From positions 62,001-126,000 of the forward strand of contig JANQJF010000056.1 of assembly GCA_028281765.1 (NCBI GenBank): DNA of 64,000 nt. The letters run 5' to 3'. The position numbers were made by a program, and so were the translations under genes. The notes under the pieces are model-generated. The model was not told the origin of the DNA, ran no database searches, and worked only from the letters and a program-made list of their open reading frames with translations. Source of the DNA: Planctomycetota bacterium (lineage in GTDB: Bacteria > Planctomycetota > UBA1135 > UBA2386). Positions 41,488 through 50,624 of the stretch are shown here, in pieces (position 1 is the first letter of the stretch; every line of letters begins with the position of its first letter).

Positions 41488-42078
41488 TCAGTCCTCCTCG
41501 AACGACTCGACGACCCGCGACTCGACGCGCTGGACGATGCGCCGCACGGTGCGCTCCGAGCAGCCGCACTCCTGCGCGATCTCGGCCTGCGAGCGCTGCT
41601 CGAGCTTCAGCCAGACGATCTTGCGCTCCTCCTCGTCGAGTTGGTCGAGGAAGTGCTCGAACGTATCCACGAACTCGGCGGATTCCGCGGGGGTCGGGCC
41701 CCGATCGGCCATGCCGAGCGCGGTTCGGTCCACGGTTTCGTCGCTCGGCTGTTGCTCGCTGCGGATGCCGCGCTTCTCGGCCAGATGGAAGCGAGCCTTC
41801 TTTCGCGCCTTCGCGACCGTGATCGCGCAGAGCAGTCGCCACAGGCTGTCGCGGGCCTCGAGCTCGAAGTTGCCGCCTTGGACGCGGCGCAGGAACGTGC
41901 GGCAGACCGAGTGGGCGACGTCGTCCGGGCCGACCCTGCGACGCATCACCGACTCGAGGTGGCCCGACGCAACCTTCTCCAGCAGCGGGCCGTAGCGCGC
42001 GTAGAACTCACTCGAGGCGATCTCGTCGCCCGCGCGGAGGCGCTCCACGATCTCGAGGAAGTTCTCGTTGTCCGTCAT
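41488..42078 (-). CDS. ECF-subfamily RNA polymerase sigma factor
   Basis: 196 residues. Region 2 is residues 15-85 (SEFYARYGPLLEKVASGHLESVMRRRVGPDDVAHSVCRTFLRR). Region 4 is residues 130-190 (LDEEERKIVWLKLEQRSQAEIAQECGCSERTVRRIVQRVESRV). The pattern fits planctomycete ECF groups that pair with kinases rather than anti-sigma factors. No anti-sigma gene adjoins. ATG 42078 has TATCAT ending 10 nt upstream, and the gene is divergent from the Asp-box protein gene, which could be a target. A Ser/Thr kinase gene lies 3 kb away on the same strand. Confidence 0.92.
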   Translation of the reverse strand: MTDNENFLEIVERLRAGDEIASSEFYARYGPLLEKVASGHLESVMRRRVGPDDVAHSVCRTFLRRVQGGNFELEARDSLWRLLCAITVAKARKKARFHLAEKRGIRSEQQPSDETVDRTALGMADRGPTPAESAEFVDTFEHFLDQLDEEERKIVWLKLEQRSQAEIAQECGCSERTVRRIVQRVESRVVESFEED

Positions 42079-42088
42079 CAATGCGCAA

Positions 42089-42094
42089 ATGATA
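42089..42094 (-). promoter_or_regulatory. -10-like hexamer TATCAT before the ECF sigma gene
   Basis: TATCAT on the minus strand ends 10 nt before the ATG at 42078. It faces TACACT for the plus-strand gene only 41 bp away, so the two promoters share about 50 bp. Confidence 0.4.
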
Positions 42095-42135
42095 CCGCCG
42101 GATGCAGGATCTCTGCACGCGTGGGTCACGATGCC

Positions 42136-42141
42136 TACACT
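42136..42141 (+). promoter_or_regulatory. -10-like hexamer TACACT at a probable leaderless start
   Basis: TACACT ends 6 nt before the ATG at 42148, with no Shine-Dalgarno sequence. It fixes the start at the signal peptide of the Asp-box protein. Confidence 0.45.
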
Positions 42142-42147
42142 CACGCG

Positions 42148-43824
42148 ATGCTGACTCGCACGTGCCTGGCTCTCTCCCTCGTGACGTCATGGGCTCTTGC
42201 ACAGAACCCACGGCCGTCCGTGCACGTCAACTCGAACCCGACGGACGACGCCGTCTACAGCTCGGTCGGAAGTGACGGCGACCTGGTCGCGGTCGGCTGG
42301 GTGGAGGGGGGATCGACCGACCAGGTGTTCGTCGCGGTGTCCGATGGCCGTGCCCTCGACTTCTCGTCGCAGGTCCGCGTCGACACGGACTCGCTAACGA
42401 AGTTCATGCAGCGGGACAGCGTGCACTGCTCGGGCAACAACGTGTACATCGTGTGGGAGGCCGGTGGCGCGCTCTGCTTCGGGCGATCCACGGACGGGGG
42501 TGCAACCTTTGGGGTGCCCACCGTGCTGCCGACGGGGGGTGGCTTCACGCTGCGTGACTGGCGAGTCGCGGTCAGCAAGGATCCGGCCGGGGATCATATC
42601 TACGTCGCGATGTCGACGGCGATCAGCAACGAAGACCTGTTCGTCGTGTCGTCGCACGATTCGGGCGCGACGTTCTCCGGCGCAGTGTCGGTCGAGTCGG
42701 TGACCACGGGTGATGTCGACGCGTTGGCAGTCGCGTGTGACGGCCTCGATGTGCACGTCGTCTGGGACGACAACCGTAGCGGGCGAGACACGATGTACTA
42801 CAAGAAGAGCGTCGACGGAGGGGCGACGTTCCCGGGTGCGGACGTCTCGCTCGGTGACAACGTCGGCGTCGAGGACTCGCAGGACCCCGCCCACATCGCG
42901 GTCGAGCAGTCGATCGTTGCCGTGCTGTGGAACGAGGAGCCGTCCGGCAGCGGCAACGAGGTGATCGAGGTCAACGTGTCCTTCGACGGCGGCGCGACGT
43001 TCAACGGCGCGACGACGATCGGCAACTACACGCCCGGAACGCACGACACCGACTTCGGTCACATCGCGATTCATCCGCAGAACTTGGCGATCATCGCCAC
43101 TTGGGAAGACAACCGCACGGGCACGGACCAAGCCTATTCGGCGACGTTCTTCGGTTCCGGTGCCGCCTTTGTCGAGACGGCGATTTCGACAAATGGCGCG
43201 GAGGACCCGTGGATCGTGGTGTCCGACGCCGCGCATCACGACGCGATCATCACCTGGGAGAGCACGGCGACGTTCCCACGAGTGGTCGAGACACGGTTGT
43301 CGACGACTTCGGGCAACGGCTGGGAGCCGAGCATCGTCACCGTGAGCGACAACCCGGGCACCGTCGACTTCGTCACGGCTAGCTATAGCGCGCTCTATGC
43401 CAACTTCGTGCACGCGTGGAGCACGCGACCACAGTCGACGCTCGAGCTCAACGTCGGTGGTTTCCGCCCGCAGTCGGTGAACGCGATCGGTTGGAACGAC
43501 ATCCACAACCCGGCCAGCACGACCCTGCAATGGAACATCGACGGGTTCGGATCGGACTTCTTCGCCTTCGTGCTGCTCTCTGGAGGATCCGGACCCACTC
43601 CTCTCGGCAGCGGTCGCCTGATCGATCTGAATGCCGATTTCAGCGGGTTCATCGGTGATCCGTTGTTCACCGTGACGTTGTTCGGTGGTGTCGGCTCGAG
43701 CCTGGCCCTGCCCAATCCGTTCGCGGGAACCCCGCCACTCGGCGTGACGCTGTACTACGGTGCCGTGGGATTCGACGGTTCGGTTGCGGGCCGAATTACA
43801 GACTCCGGATCGTTCGTGTTCTGA
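42148..43824 (+). CDS. Secreted Asp-box (BNR/sialidase-like) repeat protein
   Basis: 558 residues. The signal peptide (MLTRTCLALSLVTSWALAQ) is followed by at least four Asp-box motifs: STDGGATF, SHDSGATF, SVDGGATF and SFDGGATF, spaced 60-75 residues apart, indicating a beta-propeller of the sialidase/BNR type. The catalytic Arg triad and Tyr/Glu of sialidases cannot be made out, so binding rather than hydrolysis is possible. The last 120 residues (from LELNVGGFRPQSVNAIGW) form a separate beta-rich C-terminal module. Likely extracellular carbohydrate interaction. Confidence 0.82.
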   Translation: MLTRTCLALSLVTSWALAQNPRPSVHVNSNPTDDAVYSSVGSDGDLVAVGWVEGGSTDQVFVAVSDGRALDFSSQVRVDTDSLTKFMQRDSVHCSGNNVYIVWEAGGALCFGRSTDGGATFGVPTVLPTGGGFTLRDWRVAVSKDPAGDHIYVAMSTAISNEDLFVVSSHDSGATFSGAVSVESVTTGDVDALAVACDGLDVHVVWDDNRSGRDTMYYKKSVDGGATFPGADVSLGDNVGVEDSQDPAHIAVEQSIVAVLWNEEPSGSGNEVIEVNVSFDGGATFNGATTIGNYTPGTHDTDFGHIAIHPQNLAIIATWEDNRTGTDQAYSATFFGSGAAFVETAISTNGAEDPWIVVSDAAHHDAIITWESTATFPRVVETRLSTTSGNGWEPSIVTVSDNPGTVDFVTASYSALYANFVHAWSTRPQSTLELNVGGFRPQSVNAIGWNDIHNPASTTLQWNIDGFGSDFFAFVLLSGGSGPTPLGSGRLIDLNADFSGFIGDPLFTVTLFGGVGSSLALPNPFAGTPPLGVTLYYGAVGFDGSVAGRITDSGSFVF

Positions 43825-43912
43825 GCCGTATCGGTCCGTTCCGGACCTGTCTTCTCAAGTGACCGTTCTCGACGCCCCGATAGCAAGGGGCGAGCGAACA
43901 GTCGAGGATGCC

Positions 43913-44941
43913 ATGAGAGTCACCTACCTTCTTGCGGACGCGGCGGGCCTTTGGGGCGGAGTCAAGATCGCCCTGGCGCAAGCGAATGCCCTGGTCGCTC
44001 GAGGGCATGACGTCCGCGTCGTCAGCATGTCGAGGCCGCCGAACTGGTTCGAGCTGGCGTGCGAGTTCCTCCAGGTCGAGGACTTCACTCCGGACGCGAT
44101 CCCAGATTCGGATCTGATCGTCTGCACGGACTGGGTGACGGTGCCGCCCGCAGTTCACGCCGAGAAGGGTCAGCCCGTGCACCTCGTGCAAGGCTACGAG
44201 GGATGCTTCGAGTCGAACCGTGCACACCGTGACTTCATCGAAGAGGTCTACCGGCTACCGGTGCCGAAGATCGCGATCTCGCAGCACCTGCAGCGCAGCC
44301 TTCAAGACCAGTTCCAGCAGTCGGTGGCATACATCCCGAACATGGTCGACCACCAGACGATGTATCCGGTCGAGCCTCCAAGGCCTTTGGGACGCCCGAT
44401 CCGCGTCGGCCTGGTCGGGCCGATGAGCGTCGGGTGGAAGGACATCCAAACCGGACTCGAGACCTGCGCCGCCGCGCTGCGACGAGGCCTCGATCTGGAG
44501 ATCGTGCGCGTCAGCAACACGGTTCCCGACGCCGAAGAGCGCGAGCTGCCGCTGCCGATGGAGTGGCACGTCAAGCTCGACCCCGCGCAGATGGGCGAGG
44601 TCTATCGCACGCTCGACATCATGCTCGGGTCGTCGAAGGGGCACGAAGAGGGTTTCCATTTGCCCGCGGTGGAAGCGATGGCGTGTGGCGTTCCGTGTGT
44701 GCTCACCGACATCCCGTGCTTCCGTGGACACGGCACGAGTCGGTACGCGCAGTTCGCGCCCCCGCAGGACCCGGAATCGCTCGCCGACGCGTTGATCTCG
44801 GTTGCGCAGAATCCAGAACTCCGTGCGGAGCTGCGCGCGAACGGTCTTCGCGTCGCGGCGCAGTACACGAAAAAGGGCCACATGGACGGGCTCGAGGAGT
44901 CCTTGAAGCGCATTCACGCAGCGACTCTCGTGCAGGCCTGA
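43913..44941 (+). CDS. Glycosyltransferase family 4
   Basis: 342 residues, GT-B fold. The start MRVTYLLADAAGLWGGVKIALAQANALVARGHDVRVV carries the N-terminal GGVK loop. The middle segment QPVHLVQGYEGCFESN is a feature of a group of surface-polysaccharide transferases. The C-terminal donor domain has GLVGPMSVGWKDIQTGLE and the E-x7-E stretch KGHEEGFHLPAVEAMACGVPCVLTD. A GAGGA Shine-Dalgarno sits 4-5 nt before ATG 43913. It stands alone between the Asp-box gene and the convergent kinase gene (7 bp away). Substrates unknown. Confidence 0.9.
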   Translation: MRVTYLLADAAGLWGGVKIALAQANALVARGHDVRVVSMSRPPNWFELACEFLQVEDFTPDAIPDSDLIVCTDWVTVPPAVHAEKGQPVHLVQGYEGCFESNRAHRDFIEEVYRLPVPKIAISQHLQRSLQDQFQQSVAYIPNMVDHQTMYPVEPPRPLGRPIRVGLVGPMSVGWKDIQTGLETCAAALRRGLDLEIVRVSNTVPDAEERELPLPMEWHVKLDPAQMGEVYRTLDIMLGSSKGHEEGFHLPAVEAMACGVPCVLTDIPCFRGHGTSRYAQFAPPQDPESLADALISVAQNPELRAELRANGLRVAAQYTKKGHMDGLEESLKRIHAATLVQA

Positions 44942-44948
44942 CGGCCGG

Positions 44949-47720
44949 CTACTCGAGCCGCGCGAGAAGCGCGTCGAACTCGGCGCGTGGGCGAAGCGGA
45001 TCGAACTCCTCGTTGTCGATCTGCGCGCGATCCTTCAGGCCCTTGCCCACTGCGGCGTCCAGCTCGGCGAGTGCGAGGTCGGCGTAGCGGCGCAGTGTGT
45101 TGTCGCGCGTGGCCTCGTCGAGGGTTTCGTCGCGGCCCGCGGCTCGCATGCAGTGGCAGAGCATCTTGCTGGCCAGGTGATTCGCGTTCCACGAGCGCGA
45201 CTTGATCTTCGGCAGCTGCGTGATCACCTTCGACGCGCGGCCGTGTTGCCCGAGCTCGACGAGCGTCTCGCCGAGCGCCCAGTGGTGGTTGTAGAGCTGG
45301 TGGATGTACTGCGGCTCGCGCGGGTTCGCGCGATACGCGGTGACCTGATGGCGGATCGCTTCGTCGAACTTCTCGGCCGCGGCCTGGAGCTGCTCGCGTT
45401 CGAGCAGCAGCTCGCCACTGTTGTGGAGCGTCGCGGCGAGGCCGGACTGGTAGTCGGGGGTCGAGGGAAAGTCCCGCGCGAGGGCGCGGCGGACGTCGAG
45501 TGCGATGTCGTAGTGACGCTGCGCCGCTTCGAGGTCGTCGAGATCCCAATGGAGGATGCCGAGAGTGTTGTAGGTTTCGGCGAGCCCTGCGCGCACGCGC
45601 GGGTCGTGGGGCGCCGCCTGGGCGATCTGTTGCTCGAGTTTGACGGCGCGCGTGAGTGGCGCGACGGCCTCGGCTGGACGCTTGTCGTTGCGCAGCATCA
45701 AGCCGAGGTCGTGGAGCGAACGCTTCAGCTGCTGTCGGTAGACCAACTCTTCGGGGTGCGCAGTGACCAGCTCGTCCGCGGTTGCGATCGACGCCACGAA
45801 CAGGCGTTCGGCCTCGGCGACATCCTGGATCAGGAAGCTCGCGAGGTTGTGGCGGTGTTCCGCGAGGGCGCGGAGCACGCGCGGGTCGGTGGGCAGTTTC
45901 TCTTCGATCCGCTCCGCGATCGAGACCGCGCGACGGTAGGCGGTCTCGGCCGCGTCGCGCTTCTGCACCGCGCGGAGCAGGTGTCCATGGTTGTTGCAGG
46001 TCGCGGCGAGCTCGAGCCAGGCTTCGTAGTCCTCGGGGCGTTCGCTCGTCAGAGACTCGAGCGCGGCGAGTGCGGTCTGGTAGTCCTCTTCGCTGGCCTC
46101 GGTCTTGCCGAGCTGTTTGCGGATGTCGCCGAGGCGGCGATGGGCCCGCGCGGTCTCGCGTCGCACGACGGGATCGTTCGGGTGGCGCGCGAGGAACCGC
46201 TCGTAGAACGCGAGGGCGTCCGCGAGGAGCAGTTCGACGACGCGTTCGCTCTGCGGGAGCTGCGCGAGCTTGGTCTGCGCCACGCGCGACAGCATGCGGT
46301 CGACGGCTTCGCGCGCGTCTTGGAGATTGAGATTCGCGAGGTCGAGCGAGTCTTCGAGCTGCTGGTTGTAGTACAGGCTGCCGCCGAGCAGCGTCGCCGT
46401 GCCGATCGAGCTGACGAGGACGAGGGCCGCGGTCATCGGCTTGCGGCGGACCCACTTGGCCGCGCGATACCAGACCGACGCGGGGCGGGCATGGATCGGC
46501 TGCCCAGCTACGTACCGTGCGAGGTCGGCTGCGAGTTCGGTGCACGACGCGTAGCGGCGCGACGGGTCCTTCTCCAGGCACTTGAGTGTGATCGTCTCGA
46601 GGTCGCGCGGGAGCCGCGCCCGGAGTCGGCCAGGAGCGATCGGTTCGTCCGCCACGACCTGCTGCACGGTGTTCCAGTGCGTGTCCGCGTGGAACGGTGG
46701 TCGGCCCGTGAGAGCGCGGTAGAGGATGGCACCGAGTGCGTAGACGTCGGCAGCGGGCCCTACGTCCTTGCCGTGACCGGCGGCCTGCTCGGGTGCCATG
46801 TAGGCCGGCGTGCCGATCACGTCGCCGGTGCGCGTTCGCAGGTCATCGGTCGACTCGAGCGACTTCGCGACGCCGAAGTCACTGATCTTGGGCGTGCCGT
46901 CGCGGGTCAGGAGCACGTTGGCCGGCTTGAGGTCTCGATGCACGACGCCGGCGTCGTGTGCGCACTGCAGGGCGCGGGCGAGCATCTCGATCATGCGCGC
47001 GCACTCCTCGGACGTCGGAGGCTTAGCGTCGAGTCGTTGCGCGAGGTTGCCGCCGTCGACGTATTCGAGCGCGAAGTACGGTCGCCCTTCGTGCTCGCCG
47101 ACGCTGTGGATCTCGACGATGTTCGGGTGCTGGAGAAGCGCGACGGCCTCGGCTTCACGATGGAAGCGCGCGAGCTCGTTCTCGTTCGCGTCGCGGCCCG
47201 CGAGCAACATCTTCAGCGCGACACGCCGGTTGAGGCTCGCGTCGATCGCTCCGTAGACGACGCCCATGCCGCCGCGGCCGAGCACCGACTCGATGTCGTA
47301 GCCGGGAATCGTTGGAAGTCGCCCGGCGTCGGGATCGTGGATCGCGACGGGCTCCCCGATCTCGCGCCCGGTCGGCACGAGTTCGGGGAATCGGCGCTCG
47401 TACTCGGTGACCGAGGGTGCGTCGCCGTGCAGATGGCGGACCCGGTACTCTTCTCGAAGCAATCGAAGCAGGAGCGCCGGATCGACGAGCGTTTCGAATC
47501 GCGCGCGGTAGTCCTCGAGCCGCGGGCCGCGGTCCTGGTCGCGCCATGCGAACTCGAGCTCGATCGCGATCAGCTCTTCGAGCGTGCCGAGGTGGCGAGC
47601 GTCGTTCGCGGGCGGCAGCACCTCCTCGATCGGCACGGGGGCGCCGTCGCGCCAGGCGCGCTCGAAGCGCCGGCGTGCGTCCTCGTCGATCTCGTCGGGA
47701 AAGGAGCTGTCCGGATTCAT
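44949..47720 (-). CDS. Ser/Thr protein kinase with transmembrane helix and TPR region
   Basis: 923 residues. After a 135-residue N-terminal helical region, the kinase domain spans 139-410. It has the glycine loop LGRGGMGVVYGAID, VALK with catalytic K170, HRDLKPANVLL (261-271), DFG (281-283) and GTPAYMAPEQ: a complete active kinase. One transmembrane helix lies at about 430-455 (MTAALVLVSSIGTATLLGG). The remaining 460 residues are helical tetratricopeptide-like repeats on the far side of the membrane. This layout is common in planctomycetes. ATG 47720 follows the hydroxyproline dehydratase gene by 28 bp on the same strand. Confidence 0.92.
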   Translation of the reverse strand: MNPDSSFPDEIDEDARRRFERAWRDGAPVPIEEVLPPANDARHLGTLEELIAIELEFAWRDQDRGPRLEDYRARFETLVDPALLLRLLREEYRVRHLHGDAPSVTEYERRFPELVPTGREIGEPVAIHDPDAGRLPTIPGYDIESVLGRGGMGVVYGAIDASLNRRVALKMLLAGRDANENELARFHREAEAVALLQHPNIVEIHSVGEHEGRPYFALEYVDGGNLAQRLDAKPPTSEECARMIEMLARALQCAHDAGVVHRDLKPANVLLTRDGTPKISDFGVAKSLESTDDLRTRTGDVIGTPAYMAPEQAAGHGKDVGPAADVYALGAILYRALTGRPPFHADTHWNTVQQVVADEPIAPGRLRARLPRDLETITLKCLEKDPSRRYASCTELAADLARYVAGQPIHARPASVWYRAAKWVRRKPMTAALVLVSSIGTATLLGGSLYYNQQLEDSLDLANLNLQDAREAVDRMLSRVAQTKLAQLPQSERVVELLLADALAFYERFLARHPNDPVVRRETARAHRRLGDIRKQLGKTEASEEDYQTALAALESLTSERPEDYEAWLELAATCNNHGHLLRAVQKRDAAETAYRRAVSIAERIEEKLPTDPRVLRALAEHRHNLASFLIQDVAEAERLFVASIATADELVTAHPEELVYRQQLKRSLHDLGLMLRNDKRPAEAVAPLTRAVKLEQQIAQAAPHDPRVRAGLAETYNTLGILHWDLDDLEAAQRHYDIALDVRRALARDFPSTPDYQSGLAATLHNSGELLLEREQLQAAAEKFDEAIRHQVTAYRANPREPQYIHQLYNHHWALGETLVELGQHGRASKVITQLPKIKSRSWNANHLASKMLCHCMRAAGRDETLDEATRDNTLRRYADLALAELDAAVGKGLKDRAQIDNEEFDPLRPRAEFDALLARLE

Positions 47721-47748
47721 GCGGTCGGGCCGAGGGCCCGTTCGCATG

Positions 47749-48852
47749 CTACCCGATCGTCAGCACCGGATCGCCGAGCACGTTCATGCGCGGCGCGACC
47801 CCGAGGCCCGGCGACGTGGACGCGGCCATGCGACCGTTCTGTCGCTGCGGTGCGCCTTCTGCTGTGCTGACCGTCACGTAGCTGTTGAAGTCTGTCGAGG
47901 TGAACAGCAGCTCGGTCGGCGTGCTGTGGGCGAGGTGTGCGATCGCCGCGGTCGTGACGTCGCCGCCCCAGCTGTCTTCGATCGTCATCGCGACGCCGAG
48001 CGAAACGCACATGTCGCGGGCTTGCTTCGCCTTGGTCAGGCCACCGAACTTGCTGATCTTGATGTTGACCACGTCCATCGCTTGGTCGGCGTTGGCGCGC
48101 AGGAGCTCGGGCATCCCGTCGATCGACTCGTCGAGCACGAACGGATGGTCGGTGCGCCGGCGGATCGACAGGCACTCCTCGTAGCTGTCGCATGGCTGCT
48201 CGATGTAGACGTCGACGTCGCGCACGCCGCGGACGACGCGGGCTGCGTCGTGCATGAGCCAGCCGGTGTTCGCGTCCGCGACGAGCACGTCACCGGACTG
48301 CAGCTCCGCCGCGACGGCGTGGATGCGCGCGATGTCGGTCTCGACGTCGGCGCCGACCTTGAGCTGGAATCGGCGATAGCCTTCGTCGCGGTAGCCCGCG
48401 ACTTTGGCTGCCATCGCCTTCGGAGATTCCTGGGAGATCGCGCGATAGAGCACGAAGTCGTCGCCGTAGCGTCCGCCGAGAAGGGTGCACACCGGCTGAT
48501 TCGAAACCTGACCCAGGATGTCCCAGCACGCGATGTCGATCGCGGACTTCACGTAGGCGTGCCCCTTCAGTGCGGCGTCCATGCGTCGGTTCAGCGGCCA
48601 GAGCGCGGTGGGGTCTTCGCCGAGCAGGTGCGGGCCGAGTTCGCGAATGCCCTCGCGCGCGCCCTTGGCATACGCCGGCAGATAGAACGGACCGAGCGGA
48701 CATACTTCGCCATGACCCGTGACGCCGGCGTCCGTCTCGACGCGGACGATCGTGCTGTCGAACACGTCGACCGACTTGCCGCCGGACCACTTGTAGCTGC
48801 CTTCGTGCAACGGCAGGTCGACCTGGAACGCGCTGATCCTCGTGATTCGCAT
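47749..48852 (-). CDS. cis-3-hydroxy-L-proline dehydratase-like enolase-superfamily enzyme
   Basis: 367 residues, enolase superfamily, muconate-lactonizing subgroup. The catalytic set is visible: K165 in FQLKVGAD, metal ligands D193 (VADANTGW), E218 (IEQPC) and D241 (VLDES), K265/K268 in NIKISKFGG, and EDSWGG. The N-terminus ([31 protein letters not shown]), [15 protein letters not shown] and the [10 protein letters not shown] ending match cis-3-hydroxy-L-proline dehydratases closely from memory of that family. It dehydrates cis-3-hydroxyproline to a pyrroline that leads to proline. It is divergent from proline iminopeptidase, fitting a proline/hydroxyproline peptide-use module. Confidence 0.85.
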   Translation of the reverse strand: MRITRISAFQVDLPLHEGSYKWSGGKSVDVFDSTIVRVETDAGVTGHGEVCPLGPFYLPAYAKGAREGIRELGPHLLGEDPTALWPLNRRMDAALKGHAYVKSAIDIACWDILGQVSNQPVCTLLGGRYGDDFVLYRAISQESPKAMAAKVAGYRDEGYRRFQLKVGADVETDIARIHAVAAELQSGDVLVADANTGWLMHDAARVVRGVRDVDVYIEQPCDSYEECLSIRRRTDHPFVLDESIDGMPELLRANADQAMDVVNIKISKFGGLTKAKQARDMCVSLGVAMTIEDSWGGDVTTAAIAHLAHSTPTELLFTSTDFNSYVTVSTAEGAPQRQNGRMAASTSPGLGVAPRMNVLGDPVLTIG

Positions 48853-48861
48853 GGGGCGCGA

Positions 48862-48867
48862 AGTGTA
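48862..48867 (-). promoter_or_regulatory. -10-like hexamer TACACT for the dehydratase gene
   Basis: TACACT on the minus strand ends 9 nt before the ATG at 48852, implying a leaderless or nearly leaderless message. Confidence 0.45.
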
Positions 48868-48885
48868 GCCGCGCGCCGGCGGCGT

Positions 48886-48891
48886 TAGGCT
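48886..48891 (+). promoter_or_regulatory. -10-like hexamer TAGGCT for proline iminopeptidase
   Basis: TAGGCT ends 6 nt before the ATG at 48898. The two opposed hexamers in this 45-bp divergent gap are only 18 bp apart, so each gene's upstream promoter region must overlap the other gene. Confidence 0.45.
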
Positions 48892-48897
48892 TCGCGA

Positions 48898-49851
48898 ATG
48901 GTCAACGAGCACTTTCTGCCGGCGATCGAGCCGTTCGAGCACGGGACGCTCGCGGTCGACGATCTGCACACGATCTACTGGGAAGAGGTCGGCAAGCCGG
49001 GCGGCGAGCCGATCGTGTTCTTGCACGGTGGACCTGGTGCGGGCTGCCTCGAGACGGACCGGCAGTTCTTCGATCCCGAGTTTTTCCGGGTCGTGCTCTT
49101 CGACCAGCGCGGCTGCGGCCGGTCGAAACCGCTCGGGTGCATCGAAGCGAATACGATCGACCACCTCGTCGCGGACATCGAGGCGCTGCGCGAGGCGCGG
49201 GGTATCGAGAGCTGGCATGTGTTCGGCGGCTCGTGGGGCAGCACGCTCGCGCTCTACTACGCGCAGGAGCATCCCGACCGCTGCCGCAGCCTCGTGCTGC
49301 GCGGCATGTGGACGCTGCGGCGCGAGGAACTCGACTGGTGGCTCTACAAGATGCGCTTCATCCAGCCGGAGCTGTGGCGTCCGTTCGCGGAGCTGATTCC
49401 GGAGGAAGAGCGCGGAGACTTGCTCGAGGCGTATTGGAAGCGGCTGACGGGTGACGATCGAGAGGTCGCGCTCGCCGCGGCGAAGGCGTGGAGCATCTAC
49501 GAGGGTTCGTGCTGCACGCTGATGCCGAACGACGAGTTCGCGTCCCACTTCGCGGAGCCGGAGATGGCGTGGAACCTCGCGCGCCTCGAAGCGCACTACT
49601 TCCGCGCACCGTTCGAGCCGGACGACCTGCTCTTCCGACGCGTGGATCGCGTGCGGCACATCCCCGCGTTCCTCGTGCACGGCCGCTACGACATCGTGTG
49701 CCCGATCAAGACCGCGGACGACCTGCGGCAGGTCTGGCCGGAGCTGTCGTTCGTCGCCGTTCCGGATGCGGGCCATTCGTCGTATGAGCCCGGCATCACG
49801 AAGGAGCTGGTCGCGGCGTTGGGCCGCATCCGCGATCAAGGCCGCCCCTGA
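48898..49851 (+). CDS. pip: Proline iminopeptidase
   Basis: 317 residues, full length for the alpha/beta-hydrolase family S33. HGGPG (43-47) forms the oxyanion region, the nucleophile is S112 in GGSWGS, the acid is in HGRYDIVCP, and the histidine is in [21 protein letters not shown] is the family hallmark. The enzyme removes N-terminal proline from peptides in the cytoplasm. The divergent hydroxyproline dehydratase suggests a shared role in using proline-rich or collagen-like peptides. A 104-bp palindrome lies downstream. Confidence 0.95.
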   Translation: MVNEHFLPAIEPFEHGTLAVDDLHTIYWEEVGKPGGEPIVFLHGGPGAGCLETDRQFFDPEFFRVVLFDQRGCGRSKPLGCIEANTIDHLVADIEALREARGIESWHVFGGSWGSTLALYYAQEHPDRCRSLVLRGMWTLRREELDWWLYKMRFIQPELWRPFAELIPEEERGDLLEAYWKRLTGDDREVALAAAKAWSIYEGSCCTLMPNDEFASHFAEPEMAWNLARLEAHYFRAPFEPDDLLFRRVDRVRHIPAFLVHGRYDIVCPIKTADDLRQVWPELSFVAVPDAGHSSYEPGITKELVAALGRIRDQGRP

Positions 49852-49867
49852 CTGACAAAACTGTCTA

Positions 49868-49971
49868 CGTGCAAAACGCGACAGTCAGTGTTACGGCTGC
49901 GTAACGCTCACCCGCCGCGCGCGCGGCACGAGTGTTACGCAGGCGTAACGTTCAGTGTCGCGTTTTGCACG
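49868..49971. repeat. 104-bp complex palindromic element
   Basis: The outer arms GTGCAAAACGCGACA (49869-49883) and TGTCGCGTTTTGCAC (49956-49970) are perfectly complementary, and the next base pair outward (49868/49971) also matches. Inside are two copies of a GTTACG-NNNN-CGTAAC palindrome (cores 49890-49905 and 49934-49949). At the centre is GCCGCGCGCGCGGC (49914-49927). The whole can fold into one long imperfect hairpin. It lies between proline iminopeptidase and the DUF1080 gene. It resembles REP/MITE-type elements or a multi-site operator; no T tract follows. Confidence 0.85.
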
Positions 49972-50014
49972 GAGACGATTGCGACACTCACCCCAATGCG
50001 CGACTCTCCAAGGT

Positions 50015-50614
50015 ATGCGTCCCATCGTCCTCTGCTTCGCCCTCCTCGCCGGTTGCGCCGCGATGCCCGACGACGGCTCCGTGTCGTTGATCACGCCCGG
50101 TTCCTTCGATGGGTGGCACACCGCGCCCGGTGGCTCCTGGCGCTGGGACGGCGACGTGCTGATCGGCGAGAGTCCGAAGTCGGAGAAGCGGCACGGGCTC
50201 TTGATCAGCGACAAGCGCTATCGCGACTTCGTGGCGTCGATCGAGTTTCGCGCGGTGAACGGGTGTAGCGGCTTCTACTTCCGCGTCGACGAGAGCGACA
50301 AGCACACCGGCGTGAAGGGGTTCCAGGCCGAGGTCGAGCCGAACTTCGAAGCCGGCGGGCTCTACGAGACCGGTGGCCGCGCGTGGGTCGTCAAGGCGGA
50401 CCCGAACCTCGTCGAGAGTGTCTACACGCCCGGCGAGTGGGCGCGCATGACGGTTACCGCGATCGAGGACGACGTGCGCGTCGAGCTCAATGGCGTCGTC
50501 ACGGCCGAACTGACCGACGATCCGGGCCGTCGTGAAGGGCACTTCGCGCTGCAGCTGCACGGCGGGCAAGACCTGCACGTCGAGTTCCGCAACCTGCGGG
50601 TCATCGAGCGGTAG
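50015..50614 (+). CDS. DUF1080 (3-keto-disaccharide hydrolase-like) lipoprotein
   Basis: 199 residues. The lipoprotein signal MRPIVLCFALLAGC has its cysteine at 14. The rest is one DUF1080 domain, a concanavalin-like beta-sandwich (FDGWHTAPGGSWRWDGDVLIGE, FRAVNGCSGFYFRVDESD, GEWARMTVTAIEDDVRVELNGV, GHFALQLHGGQDLHVEFRNLRV). These are abundant in planctomycetes, and some hydrolyse 3-keto-glycosides. It begins 43 bp after the palindromic element. Its TAG stop starts a TAGAAT hexamer that precedes the next gene. Confidence 0.92.
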   Translation: MRPIVLCFALLAGCAAMPDDGSVSLITPGSFDGWHTAPGGSWRWDGDVLIGESPKSEKRHGLLISDKRYRDFVASIEFRAVNGCSGFYFRVDESDKHTGVKGFQAEVEPNFEAGGLYETGGRAWVVKADPNLVESVYTPGEWARMTVTAIEDDVRVELNGVVTAELTDDPGRREGHFALQLHGGQDLHVEFRNLRVIER

Positions 50615-50617
50615 AAT
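50612..50617 (+). promoter_or_regulatory. -10-like hexamer TAGAAT containing the DUF1080 stop codon
   Basis: TAGAAT begins with the DUF1080 gene's TAG stop and ends 7 nt before the GTG at 50625. No Shine-Dalgarno sequence is present. Confidence 0.45.
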
Positions 50618-50624
50618 CCACGCG

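Noticed and set aside
40874-41842. 322-residue version of the macro-domain protein
   Set aside because: The upstream half overlaps the ECF sigma gene in another frame and has shadow composition. The macro fold begins at 41356.
45153-47870. 905-residue open frame antisense to the kinase-TPR gene
   Set aside because: The opposite strand encodes an intact kinase with all motifs. The antisense translation is Val/Arg/Asp-rich without any domain, a product of codon bias in GC-rich DNA.
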